NCBI RefSeq assembly: GCF_900129795.1
Contig: NZ_FQWW01000004.1
Span: forward strand, 530,768-594,767
Length of the DNA stretch: 64,000 bases
From: Flavobacterium sp. CF108
Lineage (GTDB): Bacteria; Bacteroidota; Bacteroidia; Flavobacteriales; Flavobacteriaceae
Direction: 5' to 3'
How positions within the stretch are numbered: the stretch's first letter is position 1; each line of letters opens with the position of its first letter. Below, piece by piece: positions 45,619-53,978 of this stretch. The notes beneath the pieces were generated by a model. It was not told the DNA's origin. It saw nothing but the letters and a program-made list of their open reading frames with translations, and ran no database searches. A program made the translations under genes and the position numbers.

Positions 45619-46719
45619 TTAAATCGCCTCAAATAATTTCCCTGGCAAAGGTCTAATAACGCCTTTAAGCTCCATATTTAAAAGAATTCCTGAGATTTTA
45701 AAAACAGGAAAATTACATTCGAGCGCAATAGTGTCAAGCAGTTCTTTTCCGTTTTTTAAGAGAAAATCGTAGATTTTTTGTTCATCAGCTTCAAGATCAA
45801 TAAACAACTGTTTTTGAATTGCTTTGGGTTTCTTTTCAATATCCCAATTGAGAACATAAATCAAGTCGGCTGCACTGCTTAACAAACTTGCTTTTTGGGT
45901 TTTAATTAAGTCATTACAGCCTTGACTATATCTGTCTGTAACCCTGCCCGGAACGGCAAAAACATCCCGATTATAATCGTTGGCTAAATTGGCTGTAATA
46001 AGCGATCCGCCTTTATCTGCAGATTCAATGACTATTGTGGCTTCGCTTATTCCGGCAACAATGCGATTTCTGCGGACAAAATTCTCTTTATCCGGATTTG
46101 AAGTACTCCAAAACTCAGTAATAAAACCTCCGTTTTCTTCCATTTTTGCCATATACTTTTTGTGCGTTCGGGGATAAACCTGATTTAATCCATGGGCTAA
46201 AACGCCAATAGTCTGCAATTTATAATCCATTGCAAATTGATGCGCCACAATATCAACTCCATAGGCAAAACCGCTTACAAGTACTGGGTCAAGCGGCGCA
46301 AGATCTTCAATAAGTTTTCGGCAAAATTCGGTTCCGTAAGATGTGATTTGGCGGGTGCCGACAATACTAATAATCTTCTTGTTTTTTAAATCTATATTTC
46401 CACCTGAAAATATTAAAACAGGAGAATCAATGCAATGTTTTAAACGATCCGGATATGTTTCATCCTGAAAGAAAGAAACTTTGATATTATTTTTTCTGAT
46501 AAATTCAAGTTCCTGATTTGCTTTTTCAAAAATGGCTTTGTCTTTTATGTTTTTCAGCATAACAGAACCAACTCCATCAATTGCAGCAATTTGATTGGTT
46601 TTCGAATTAAAAATTGCTTCTGCATTTCCGCAATAATTCAATAATTTTTTTGCCATAATATCTCCCACTCCATCCACTTTCATTAAGGCTAATAAATAAA
46701 ATAAATCCTGATCTGACAT
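45619..46719 (-). CDS. dprA: DNA-processing protein DprA
   Basis: This 366-residue protein binds incoming single-stranded DNA during natural transformation and loads RecA on it. It has an N-terminal helix-hairpin-helix segment (LALMKVDGVGDIMAKKLL, AAIDGVGSVML). The Rossmann-like DprA/Smf core follows: IVGTRQITSYG, VSGFAYGVDIVAHQFA, GGFITEF, FVRRNRIVAGIS, SADKGGSLITANLAND and DVFAVPGRV. A C-terminal winged-helix-like region begins near IYDFLLKNGKE. All core motifs are intact. A TATTTTTG box ends 4 nt before the ATG, so the message may be leaderless. The gene is divergent from the HU-like/SPOR gene. Confidence 0.95.
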   Translation of the reverse strand: MSDQDLFYLLALMKVDGVGDIMAKKLLNYCGNAEAIFNSKTNQIAAIDGVGSVMLKNIKDKAIFEKANQELEFIRKNNIKVSFFQDETYPDRLKHCIDSPVLIFSGGNIDLKNKKIISIVGTRQITSYGTEFCRKLIEDLAPLDPVLVSGFAYGVDIVAHQFAMDYKLQTIGVLAHGLNQVYPRTHKKYMAKMEENGGFITEFWSTSNPDKENFVRRNRIVAGISEATIVIESADKGGSLITANLANDYNRDVFAVPGRVTDRYSQGCNDLIKTQKASLLSSAADLIYVLNWDIEKKPKAIQKQLFIDLEADEQKIYDFLLKNGKELLDTIALECNFPVFKISGILLNMELKGVIRPLPGKLFEAI

Positions 46720-46723
46720 TCTG

Positions 46724-46731
46724 CAAAAATA
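46724..46731 (-). promoter_or_regulatory. -7 element 4 nt before dprA
   Basis: TATTTTTG on the minus strand (46731-46724) stands 4 nt from the dprA ATG, the same spacing as in holB. No -33 TTG was found at 17-23 nt. Confidence 0.42.
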
Positions 46732-46923
46732 TTATGTAAAATAGAAATAAAAATTGTACTCAAATAATAATGCAAATATGCTAAAAACAAAGTAAATTCT
46801 TAATAAAAATTAAGTTTTATAAAAAAGTAAAGTAGTCGATGCTAATAAAGTGTAGCATAAAATATTGAAAATTAATTGTATATAAAAATCTTGCAATTGT
46901 TAATAAAAATTGTGAATAAAATT

Positions 46924-46952
46924 TTGATAACTATATTCATTACCTAACTTTG
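46924..46952 (+). promoter_or_regulatory. Promoter of the HU-like/SPOR gene, almost no leader
   Basis: TTG (46924-46926), an 18-nt spacer and TAACTTTG (46945-46952) precede the ATG by 5 nt. Confidence 0.62.
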
Positions 46953-46957
46953 TTGAT

Positions 46958-47923
46958 ATGAAAATCGAAACTTATATCGCGCAATTATTATATCGTTATC
47001 AGTGTGTAACGGTTCCCGGATTTGGGGCATTTTTAACCGAAATTCAATCAGCACAGCTGAATGAAAGTACGAATTCGTTTTTTCCACCGAAGAAAACGGT
47101 TTTTTTCAACAGCCGCTTAAAAAACAATGACGGACTGCTGGCAAATCATGTTGCTCAGGCAGAAAATATATCTTACGGAGCTGCTGTAAATGGTATTGCT
47201 TTTGAGATCCAAAACTGGAGACAGACGCTTGAAGAAAATGGCGTTATCAGCCTGAAAAATATTGGAGATCTTCGTCTAAATTCTGAGAACAATATTATTT
47301 TTTCACCAAACGATCAAATTAACTATTTGTCGACTTCTTTCGGATTAAGTCCGTTTGTTTCTCCAATGGTGAAAAGAGAAATTTTTGAAAAGAAAATCGA
47401 GCAAATCTCAGAAAGAGAAACTACTGGATTGTATGAAGATGAAGAAGTAAGATCGTCAAGATCTTATTTGAGATATGCTGCCATTTTTGTTCTTGGTTTA
47501 GGAGTTACCGGAAGTATTGGTTATCCTTTGTACCAAAATCAAATTGCTGCACAAACGCTTGTTGTGGAAGGTAATGTTCAGAAAAAAGTTCAAAACAAAA
47601 TTCAGGAAGCAACATTCGTAATTCAAAATCCGCTGCCGGCTGTAACATTAGCTGTTGATTCTGCAAAAGTAGAAACTGCAGAAGTGAAACTTATGCCGTA
47701 TCATATCATGGCCGGTGCTTTTAGAAGCGAAGCAAATGCGAAAAAAGCATATAACCAATTAATCAAAGATGGTTACAAAGCCAGAATGCTTGGAGAAAAC
47801 AAACATGGCTTATTCCCGGTTTTATACGGAAGTTATGCCACAATGGGAGAAGCTGAAAAAGCACAAAAAGAGATTCAAAAAGGCGAAAATCCAGATGCCT
47901 GGATCCTGGTCGAAAACTTATAA
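46958..47923 (+). CDS. HU-like (CCDC81-type) and SPOR domain membrane protein
   Basis: This 321-residue protein has an N-terminal HU/CCDC81-like region (about 1-130: YIAQLLYRYQCVTVPGFGAFLTE, then FNSRLKNNDGLLANHVA). One transmembrane helix follows at about 171-190 (YLRYAAIFVLGLGVTGSIGYPLY). The C-terminal SPOR domain spans about 245-320 (YHIMAGAFRSEANAKKAYNQL ... VLYGSYATMGEAEKAQKEI). SPOR domains bind denuded peptidoglycan, usually at the division septum. With the N-terminal part in the cytoplasm and SPOR in the periplasm, the protein could link an internal partner (DNA or protein) to septal cell wall. DNA binding by this HU-like domain is not shown by the sequence. It has its own promoter and terminator, so it is monocistronic. 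Confidence 0.87.
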   Translation: MKIETYIAQLLYRYQCVTVPGFGAFLTEIQSAQLNESTNSFFPPKKTVFFNSRLKNNDGLLANHVAQAENISYGAAVNGIAFEIQNWRQTLEENGVISLKNIGDLRLNSENNIIFSPNDQINYLSTSFGLSPFVSPMVKREIFEKKIEQISERETTGLYEDEEVRSSRSYLRYAAIFVLGLGVTGSIGYPLYQNQIAAQTLVVEGNVQKKVQNKIQEATFVIQNPLPAVTLAVDSAKVETAEVKLMPYHIMAGAFRSEANAKKAYNQLIKDGYKARMLGENKHGLFPVLYGSYATMGEAEKAQKEIQKGENPDAWILVENL

Positions 47924-47932
47924 AATCCTCAA

Positions 47933-47963
47933 AATCCTATTCTTACCGAATAGGATTTTTTTT
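47933..47963 (+). terminator. Terminator after the HU-like/SPOR gene
   Basis: aatcctattc (47933-47942) pairs perfectly with gaataggatt (47948-47957), followed by eight T. Confidence 0.88.
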
Positions 47964-48046
47964 GTCTTATTTTGTCGTTTTTAAATAGTTATCTGGTAAT
48001 TTTAGAATTAATCATCATTTAATTTCGTTGTCAATAAAATTTAAAA

Positions 48047-48517
48047 ATGATGAATAAAATACTTAAAACATTTGCAGTAGTGCTGTTTATGATGAACTCG
48101 CAATACTTTATGGCGCAACAAACGATTCAAGATCAAAAAGCTTACGAAATGGAATTACAGAGAGCCGAAAACGATGCCAGAAAAGCTTCTGTTGAAAATC
48201 ACAGAAAACTTGACGATAGAATTTCGGAATTGCAAAAGCAGCAAAAGGAAATTGAAAAGCAAAGGAAAGAAGTTGAATCAAAGAAAAAAGCGTTGGTTAA
48301 ATCGGAAGATAATTTAAAATCAACCAAGGAAAAAATCAGTAAACTGGAGCTTGCCAATCAAAAAATCGAAAACAAAATAACAACATCTACAATCTCTGAT
48401 GAAGAAATTCAAAAACAAAGGCTAAAAACCAAAGAAAACGAGGTTAGTATTCAAAAACTCAAATTAACGCAAATAACGCAGCAAAAAGAGCTTGAAAAAG
48501 CCATTTCATCTCTATAA
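48047..48517 (+). CDS. Small secreted coiled-coil protein
   Basis: This 156-residue protein has a signal peptide (MMNKILKTFAVVLFMMNSQYFMAQ). The rest is one long, highly charged coiled coil (about 30-155: RISELQKQQKEIEKQRKEVESKK, KISKLELANQKIENK). There are two adjacent ATG codons (48047 and 48050) and either could be the start. No family is recognised. It is probably a periplasmic coiled-coil protein. It converges on the next gene with a shared terminator. Confidence 0.7.
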   Translation: MMNKILKTFAVVLFMMNSQYFMAQQTIQDQKAYEMELQRAENDARKASVENHRKLDDRISELQKQQKEIEKQRKEVESKKKALVKSEDNLKSTKEKISKLELANQKIENKITTSTISDEEIQKQRLKTKENEVSIQKLKLTQITQQKELEKAISSL

Positions 48518-48524
48518 CTAAAAA

Positions 48525-48558
48525 CAAAAAACCCGATTCTATTTGAATCGGGTTTTTT
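48525..48558. terminator. Bidirectional terminator
   Basis: acccgattc (48531-48539) pairs with gaatcgggt (48545-48553), with an A-run before and a T-run after, between convergent genes. Confidence 0.9.
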
Positions 48559-48560
48559 GT

Positions 48561-49319
48561 TTATCGTGAAACAATTTTGGCATTTTGAGAAAGGATTTCT
48601 TTTCCGTTTTGAGTAATTATTAATCTTGCTGGCGGAGAACCTTTTTCTCCCAAAACTATGATATCGCAAGTGTAAACATAATTTCCTTTTTTGAATTCAT
48701 AACTGTGGTTTCCTCCCGTACCATCAGCAATAAATTTACCATTTTGAATGATTAAATCCGGTTTCTCACTCATCTTCTGCTTTACAGACCAAGATGCATA
48801 ACGGTAATTATCATTTCCTAAATCATCAATTCTAATCCTGAATTTTGAAGTTTCTAAAACACAAACCGGACTTTTGAACTTTGCTATACTGGAATGAACG
48901 TTTTGCTTTTGAGAGGAAACAAGTTTTGTTTTCAAGTCTTTCTCAAATTTCGACTGATAATTAATCGATGTCAATTTTCCATCGGTATCAATCCAGATTG
49001 TTCCATTGTTTAGCATAATTCCTCGCCATCCCACTTCTGACCAGTCTTTATCGGGTTTTGACGATGTTATTTCTTTCTTTAAATCAGCATCAAAAATCTC
49101 AGAATATCGCTTTATAAATTCTGTTTTATTTTTGATTGAAGGGATTGGAGTCTCTCTTTCCAGCGGATAAGAAATGATGTTTGCGATTGCTTCTTTCTTA
49201 TCCCCTTTTACGTTGTTGATAAAGGTTTGAATGAATTTTTGATATTCTTTTTTTAGTTCCTGACCACTCACATTTGTGACAGAAAAAATAACTAATGCGA
49301 TGTATATAAGCTTTTTCAT
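48561..49319 (-). CDS. Uncharacterised secreted protein
   Basis: This 252-residue protein has a signal peptide (MKKLIYIALVIFSVTNVSGQ). An N-terminal part (YQKFIQTFINNVKGDKKEAIANIISYPLERETPIPSIKNKTEFIKRYSEIFD) resembles small NTF2-like helical folds. A C-terminal beta-rich part (RIRIDDLGNDNYRYASWSVKQ ... GNHSYEFKKGNYVYTCDIIVLGEKGSPPARLIITQNGKEIL) could be a lipocalin-like sandwich. No known family is assigned. It is soluble, periplasmic or secreted, and shows no T9SS C-terminal domain. Confidence 0.65.
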   Translation of the reverse strand: MKKLIYIALVIFSVTNVSGQELKKEYQKFIQTFINNVKGDKKEAIANIISYPLERETPIPSIKNKTEFIKRYSEIFDADLKKEITSSKPDKDWSEVGWRGIMLNNGTIWIDTDGKLTSINYQSKFEKDLKTKLVSSQKQNVHSSIAKFKSPVCVLETSKFRIRIDDLGNDNYRYASWSVKQKMSEKPDLIIQNGKFIADGTGGNHSYEFKKGNYVYTCDIIVLGEKGSPPARLIITQNGKEILSQNAKIVSR

Positions 49320-49396
49320 GATTTTCTATTTTACATAATCTTTTTATGGTAAATTCTAAAATTTAGAATTCTAATCACAAGTTACAAAGTCTAAAA

Positions 49397-51676
49397 TTAG
49401 TTTATACTAGCTTTGAACATCTTAAGTTCATCCCAGGTAAATTCATCTCCGTATTTTTCTTTCAACGGACTTAAAGATTCTTCTGCGTAAAATTCAAATG
49501 CTTCACGCAGCGCGAGGATTTTATCGTACGGGAGAACATCCGTGATCTCCACTTTCTTAGCTTGGATCAATTTTATCAAATGCGATTCGACGGTTTGAAC
49601 GGTCAGCTTTCTCATTCGGGCAATATCTTCAATAGAATTTTTTGCCAGCCAAAGTTCGTGCGTCTCTTCGACCGTGGTCTTTTTTTCTACTTTTTCTTCC
49701 GTTTTATCCGCTTTTTTATACGAATAACGTGTAACAGGCTCATCAACCTGAAACATGTCAGTATTCGTCATTTTGAACTCTTCTTTTGTTCTCGAAATCT
49801 TTTCGGTTTTGTAATTTTTTATTGTTGGAGAAGTGAGGCTTTCTTTGCTGATTGTTTCACGGGAAACTACGATTTCAACAAGCAGTTTGGCTTTCATCAA
49901 ACGTAAAACCGCTTTTGTCTGCAAATCATCTAAAAAGGCTAATTCTTCATAAAACTCTTTTACTTTTTTAAATTTCTGAATTTCAGCCATTTTACTCAAA
50001 AGATCCGCAACCAGTTTGTCCATTGGTTTAAAAAAGTAATCGTAAGCAGCCTCTACTCTTTCCTTGACAAATAACAAATCGACGGTTTCTTTGTTGAAAA
50101 TTTTATTAAGCTGCTGCACGAATTTCTGCGAAGGATCAGTTAGTCCGTCAATAATTTCTAAACGTTTATGCGCCCAGGCAGAATGTTTTGATTTTTCTGA
50201 TGCAACGGCATTTTCATTATAACTAAAACGGTGGTTTCGCCATTCCTGCGTTAAATCTGTCCAGTTAAAACTATTAATCAAATAGTTATGAATAAAATTT
50301 TTGGTTTCGAAATGAAGCGAATTTTTCAAGTCGTCTTCGGTTGCTTTGTTTAAAGCGTAATCCATCACATCCTGATCGTTCGACAGTCCGTTCATTTGTA
50401 TCGGAGAAAGCAAAATAAGTCCGTTTAAGGACGTTAAACGAGAAAGTGCTACGTACGCCTGCCCCGGCAAAAAAACTTGCGATACATCCAGCGCAGCTTT
50501 TTCAAAAGTTAATCCCTGACTTTTGTGTACCGTAATGGCCCACGCCAATTTAATTGGATAGTGTGCAAATGTGCCTAAAACTTCTTCTTCAATCTCTTTT
50601 GTGAGTTCGTTTACTTTGTAGCGAATGTTTTTCCACTCGTATTTTTCGACTTCGATAGTTTTATTTTCTTCGGGGAAATGAACGAAGATTTCTTCCGGCG
50701 AAAGCGATTTGATAACGCCCATTTTTCCGTTGAAATATCTTTTATCAAAAGACAAATCGTTTTTTACAAACATAACCTGAGCGCCAACTTTGAGCTTTAG
50801 GTTTTCTTCTACCGGAAAAATCTTCTCTGGAAAATCCCCCACTACAAAGGGCTGATAGGCAAATTCATTTCCAGATAAATCATTGATTGCCTGCTCATTG
50901 ATTGTATCTGCTTTTGCGTTATGTGTGGTTAAGGTGATAAAACCGGGATTCATTTTTAGATCAAAATCTGGTTTTACGTATTGGTTTAAAACCTGAACAT
51001 CTTCTTTTGTAATCTGGTTGTTTCGAAGGTTGTTTAAAACCGAAATAAATTTGTCATCGCTTTGACGGTAAATCTTAGATAACTCGATGTACAGCGGCGG
51101 ATTATGCTGCATTACATGCGAATGAAAAAAGAATTTTCCTTTGTAATAATTACGCAAAGTTCGCCATTCTTCATCCCGAATTACGGGCGGTAATTGCAGT
51201 AAATCGCCAATAAAAAGTACCTGAACGCCGCCAAAAGCTTTGGTGTTTCTACGAACTGTCTGCATCATAAAGTCAATAGCATCCAATAAATCAGCGCGAA
51301 GCATACTGACTTCATCGATAATCAGCAATTCCATATTACGGATCACATTTCGCTTGACATTGTTCATTTTGAAATGTCGTCGTAGCGATTCTTTATTCTC
51401 AAATTTTACTGTTTCTGTAAACTGGGAACTCTCTTCATAAGTGGGTAAAAATGCCGAAAATGGCAGTTGAAACATCGAATGAATCGTTACACCGCCTGCA
51501 TTTAGAGCAGCAATACCTGTTGGTGCCACTACTACGGTATTTTTGTGCGTTGTGGCAATGATTTCACGCAATAAAGTTGTTTTTCCTGTACCGGCTTTGC
51601 CCGTAAGGAATATTGATTTTTGCGTTTGATTGATGAATTGTAAGGTGTAAGCTGCAGCTTCTGAAACGTTTTGCAT
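49397..51676 (-). CDS. Pif1/RecD-like DNA helicase with C-terminal helix-turn-helix
   Basis: This 759-residue superfamily 1B helicase has Walker A GKAGTGKTT (about 26-34), Walker B LLIIDEVSM (about 120), GDLLQLPPV, and the late motif AWAITVHKSQGLTFEKAALDVSQVFLPGQAYVALSRLTSL. This is the Pif1-like layout (5'-3' unwinding). The C-terminal ~110 residues contain a helix-turn-helix-like segment (LAKNSIEDIARMRKLTVQTVESHLIKLI), as in RecQ/Pif1 relatives of Bacteroidetes. The frame extends to a TTG at 51697, but that codon belongs to a -7 box (TATTTTTG, 51702-51695). The ATG at 51676 (MQNVSEAAAYTLQFI) is therefore the likely start, giving an 18-nt leader. Confidence 0.9.
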   Translation of the reverse strand: MQNVSEAAAYTLQFINQTQKSIFLTGKAGTGKTTLLREIIATTHKNTVVVAPTGIAALNAGGVTIHSMFQLPFSAFLPTYEESSQFTETVKFENKESLRRHFKMNNVKRNVIRNMELLIIDEVSMLRADLLDAIDFMMQTVRRNTKAFGGVQVLFIGDLLQLPPVIRDEEWRTLRNYYKGKFFFHSHVMQHNPPLYIELSKIYRQSDDKFISVLNNLRNNQITKEDVQVLNQYVKPDFDLKMNPGFITLTTHNAKADTINEQAINDLSGNEFAYQPFVVGDFPEKIFPVEENLKLKVGAQVMFVKNDLSFDKRYFNGKMGVIKSLSPEEIFVHFPEENKTIEVEKYEWKNIRYKVNELTKEIEEEVLGTFAHYPIKLAWAITVHKSQGLTFEKAALDVSQVFLPGQAYVALSRLTSLNGLILLSPIQMNGLSNDQDVMDYALNKATEDDLKNSLHFETKNFIHNYLINSFNWTDLTQEWRNHRFSYNENAVASEKSKHSAWAHKRLEIIDGLTDPSQKFVQQLNKIFNKETVDLLFVKERVEAAYDYFFKPMDKLVADLLSKMAEIQKFKKVKEFYEELAFLDDLQTKAVLRLMKAKLLVEIVVSRETISKESLTSPTIKNYKTEKISRTKEEFKMTNTDMFQVDEPVTRYSYKKADKTEEKVEKKTTVEETHELWLAKNSIEDIARMRKLTVQTVESHLIKLIQAKKVEITDVLPYDKILALREAFEFYAEESLSPLKEKYGDEFTWDELKMFKASIN

Positions 51677-51694
51677 TAGGCAGGTATTAAACGT

Positions 51695-51702
51695 CAAAAA
51701 TA
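51695..51702 (-). promoter_or_regulatory. -7 element of the helicase gene
   Basis: TATTTTTG on the minus strand overlaps the in-frame TTG 51697, which argues against translation from there. It lies 18 nt before ATG 51676. Confidence 0.42.
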
Positions 51703-51720
51703 TCGCATTTTTATAAAAGA

Positions 51721-51755
51721 AAAAAACCTAAATCCAGATCTGGATTTAGGTTTTT
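51721..51755 (-). terminator. Terminator after the OmpH/Skp gene
   Basis: A near-perfect palindrome: aaacctaaatccag pairs with ctggatttaggttt, followed by a T-run on both sides. It lies between the OmpH stop and the helicase start. Confidence 0.85.
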
Positions 51756-51783
51756 CATTTAGTTTAGTTAGTTTGGCAGTTTA

Positions 51784-52359
51784 TTATTTTTTAGCCTCTT
51801 CTTTTGCAGCTGGTTTATCTTCTGCTTTTGGAGATGCTTTGTACTTATCGTTCAACTCTTTAATAATAACTTTAGTGATATCGTACTTGTCTTCAGCGTA
51901 TAAAACTGTAGCCGCATCACCTGTCCCGTAGATATAAGAATATCCGTTTTTCTTTCCGTAATCTTTGATGAATTTTTTAACTCCGCTTACAAGGGAATCC
52001 ATTTCTACACCACTTTCTTGCTGTAATTGCTGTGATAAAGCTTGTTGAGCATAACCCAATTGCTGCTCTCTTTTTTGCAATTCAGCCCCTCTTTGTTGTG
52101 CCCAAGCTTGTCCATTTGCTTGTGCCTGACTTTGAAAATTAGCAGCGTCTTGTTTAAAACGAGTAATCTCAGCTTGCAGTTGTCTTCCTTTTTCTTCTGC
52201 CTGAGCTTTGTATTTAGCTTCAAGGTCTTTTGCCTCAGTGTACTCTTTCATCAAAACTGAAGTATCCACGTAAGCTGTTTTTACTTCTTTAGCTTCTGTC
52301 GCTTTATTACACGAAACAACCAAAATTGAAAGTGCGGTAATTACTAATGCTTTTTTCAT
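51784..52359 (-). CDS. OmpH/Skp-family periplasmic chaperone, lipoprotein form
   Basis: This 191-residue protein has the Skp/OmpH pattern: an N-terminal strand (KTAYVDTSVLMKEYTEAK), a long helical arm (about 40-130: EEKGRQLQAEITRFKQDAANFQSQAQANG ... QQLGYAQQALSQQLQQES), and a C-terminal strand region (YGKKNGYSYIYGTGDAATVLYAEDKYDIT). Skp holds unfolded outer-membrane proteins during transit through the periplasm. The N-terminal LVVSC lipobox (Cys17) shows this copy is a lipoprotein. A Lys/Ala-rich tail follows (PKAEDKPAAKEEAKK). A good promoter stands at 52395-52423. Confidence 0.87.
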   Translation of the reverse strand: MKKALVITALSILVVSCNKATEAKEVKTAYVDTSVLMKEYTEAKDLEAKYKAQAEEKGRQLQAEITRFKQDAANFQSQAQANGQAWAQQRGAELQKREQQLGYAQQALSQQLQQESGVEMDSLVSGVKKFIKDYGKKNGYSYIYGTGDAATVLYAEDKYDITKVIIKELNDKYKASPKAEDKPAAKEEAKK

Positions 52360-52394
52360 TTTTTAAATTTCTAATTTTTTTATTGTATTGAAGA

Positions 52395-52423
52395 CAAAAA
52401 TATAAAAAAATAAATAGCATCAA
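52395..52423 (-). promoter_or_regulatory. OmpH/Skp promoter
   Basis: On the minus strand TTG (52423-52421), an 18-nt spacer and TATTTTTG (52402-52395) match the Bacteroidetes consensus, about 35 nt before the ATG. Confidence 0.65.
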
Positions 52424-52453
52424 CATAAAGTTTAAAAAATGCTATAATTTTAT

Positions 52454-52630
52454 GATATTGGTTTTATTTATGGACTAAAATACTACTATAAAATATCACT
52501 ATTAAAAGTGACTTTCATAGCTTTTATTACAGTAATTTTCTCAAAAAAGACAATACAAAGCCCCAATTCATCCAAGAAAACGCCTTAAATGCGCTTATTT
52601 TACGTTTTGACCCTTTTTAAGTACTTAATT
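52454..52630. repeat. Copy 1 of duplicated 3'-end/terminator element
   Basis: This copy aligns with 52887-53064, with shared blocks such as actataaaatatcactatta, aagtgactttcatagctttt, cttaaatgcg and cgtttt. Its outer terminator stem is decayed (ctat/atag only). No gene lies directly in front of it on the minus strand, so it may be the remnant of a lost paralogue. Confidence 0.7.
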
Positions 52631-52886
52631 CGTGTCTAAAACTTTTTTGAGTTTTCCGTTTTTGAATTTGAGGAAAAAATGAGTGAAAAAATGCTCCTTT
52701 TAAGATTTTTGCTTTTTTAAAAAAATTGAGCTAAAATTTTTCTTGGAGGTTTTTTTAATTTTCATTTTTTGAGAAAAAAAAACTTGAAGTGAAAAAAAAC
52801 AAAATCCCGCATTTTTTTGTTTGATGAAATTCAAAATTTAAAATCGGAAAAAACAAGAAAAAATGTCAAAAACTGCAGCAATTTCA

Positions 52887-53064
52887 AGGTATTAGTTTTC
52901 TTTATGGAAGCAAAAAAAGCTATAAAATATCACTATTAAAAGTGACTTTCATAGCTTTTATTAGAGCTGTTTTCTCGGAAAAGACGACACAAAGCCTCAT
53001 CTAATCAAAGAAAGCGTCTTAAATGCGTTTATTTTGCGTTTTAGCTGTTTTTTAGCACGTAAAT
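52887..53064. repeat. Copy 2 of duplicated 3'-end/terminator element
   Basis: This is the intact copy. It runs from the terminator through the 3' flank and about 20 nt into the end of the methyltransferase gene (stop at 53041). It is the partner of 52454-52630, same orientation, about 433 bp apart. Confidence 0.7.
52912..52959 (-). terminator. Methyltransferase terminator
   Basis: On the minus strand AAAAGCTAT ... TCACT/AGTGA ... ATAGCTTTTTTT forms a long two-part hairpin ending in seven T. Confidence 0.7.
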
Positions 53065-53889
53065 GTGAGATGAATACTCTTTTGTACTCGACGCTTTTAA
53101 ATTTGATTTTAAACCGATGAAAAATGCTTTGATAAAATTCATTTTTCCGGTTTTGTATTTTTCAGAAAGTAGACTCACATAAAATGAATCAAATTTCATG
53201 GGAAGTACTTTTTCTAATTTCATGTCCACTTTTTCGAAAAGTGATTTTATCGCTTTTTTCGAAAAATGCCAAAAATGAATTGGCACATCAAAAGCTGCCC
53301 AAAATTCTCCGTAATGTTTTGCGTCGAATGATTTGAAATTTGGAACCGCAACAATTAATGTTCCAGTTGGTTTTAATAATCGCTTCAATTCCTGAATTTG
53401 AAGTTCCAAATTTGGAACGTGTTCTAAAACGTGCCACATTGTAATTACGTCAAAAGAATTATTTTCGAGTTCGCTGATTTCTTCAACAAATGAAATTCCT
53501 TTTTGCTTGGCAATATTTTTTGCTCGCTCGCTTGGCTCAACTCCAATTACATTCCAGCCGTCATTTTTTGCTGTTAACAAAAAATCACCGGTTCCGGCAC
53601 CAATGTCTAAAATTTTTCCTTTTTGAGATTGTTCTGAATTAATCAAATTCAGTTTATTTTTTAAAGCAATACTTTTTACAAAATGATATGCTTTTTCAAA
53701 AACAGAACGTTTGTTATCTGTATGCGAAATATAATCTTCGCTTTCGTAATATCTTCCTAAATTTTCTAAATCCGGCTGCGGAGAAGTTATCAGCATATCA
53801 AGATTTTCATCATAGTATAAATCGAAAATTTCTTTCGAAACAGAATGGTCTTTTACAGTAAGAAAATGTTTTTTGTTTAAAACGTCCAT
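53041..53889 (-). CDS. Class I SAM-dependent methyltransferase
   Basis: This 282-residue methyltransferase has motif I ILDIGAGTGDFL, then GVEPSERAKNIAKQKGI (motif II), FDVITMWHVLEHVPNLELQIQELKRLLKPTGTLIVAVPN (motifs post-I to III). This is the Methyltransf_11/23 type that often acts on small molecules, quinones or cell-surface glycan precursors. The N-terminal ~75 residues (KDHSVSKEIFDLYYDENLDMLITSPQP) are a family-specific extension. The substrate is not identifiable. Its 3' end is part of a duplicated element, and its terminator lies within that repeat. Confidence 0.85.
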   Translation of the reverse strand: MDVLNKKHFLTVKDHSVSKEIFDLYYDENLDMLITSPQPDLENLGRYYESEDYISHTDNKRSVFEKAYHFVKSIALKNKLNLINSEQSQKGKILDIGAGTGDFLLTAKNDGWNVIGVEPSERAKNIAKQKGISFVEEISELENNSFDVITMWHVLEHVPNLELQIQELKRLLKPTGTLIVAVPNFKSFDAKHYGEFWAAFDVPIHFWHFSKKAIKSLFEKVDMKLEKVLPMKFDSFYVSLLSEKYKTGKMNFIKAFFIGLKSNLKASSTKEYSSHIYVLKNS

Positions 53890-53925
53890 TTTTTAATTAT
53901 AGGTATTTTGGTTGAATTTCATAGC

Positions 53926-53960
53926 AAACCCTAAAAGTCAAATTTTCACTTTTAGGGTTT
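53926..53960 (-). terminator. Terminator after the GNAT gene
   Basis: aaaccctaaaagt (53926-53938) pairs perfectly with acttttagggttt (53948-53960). The T-run on the minus strand is weak, so it may also act as a processing hairpin. Confidence 0.65.
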
Positions 53961-53978
53961 CTTGTATTTATATTTTAT

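Larger units (their letters stand above)
52360..53040. other. 681-bp gap with duplicated 3' end/terminator element
   Basis: From left to right it holds the OmpH promoter (52395-52423), copy 1 of a repeat (52454-52630), an AT-rich stretch with no supported ORF (about 52640-52886), and copy 2 of the repeat (52887-53064), which contains the methyltransferase terminator. Confidence 0.6.

Noticed and set aside
51677..51697. TTG start of the helicase at 51697
   Set aside because: The TTG is the end of a TATTTTTG promoter box and so lies upstream of the expected transcript.
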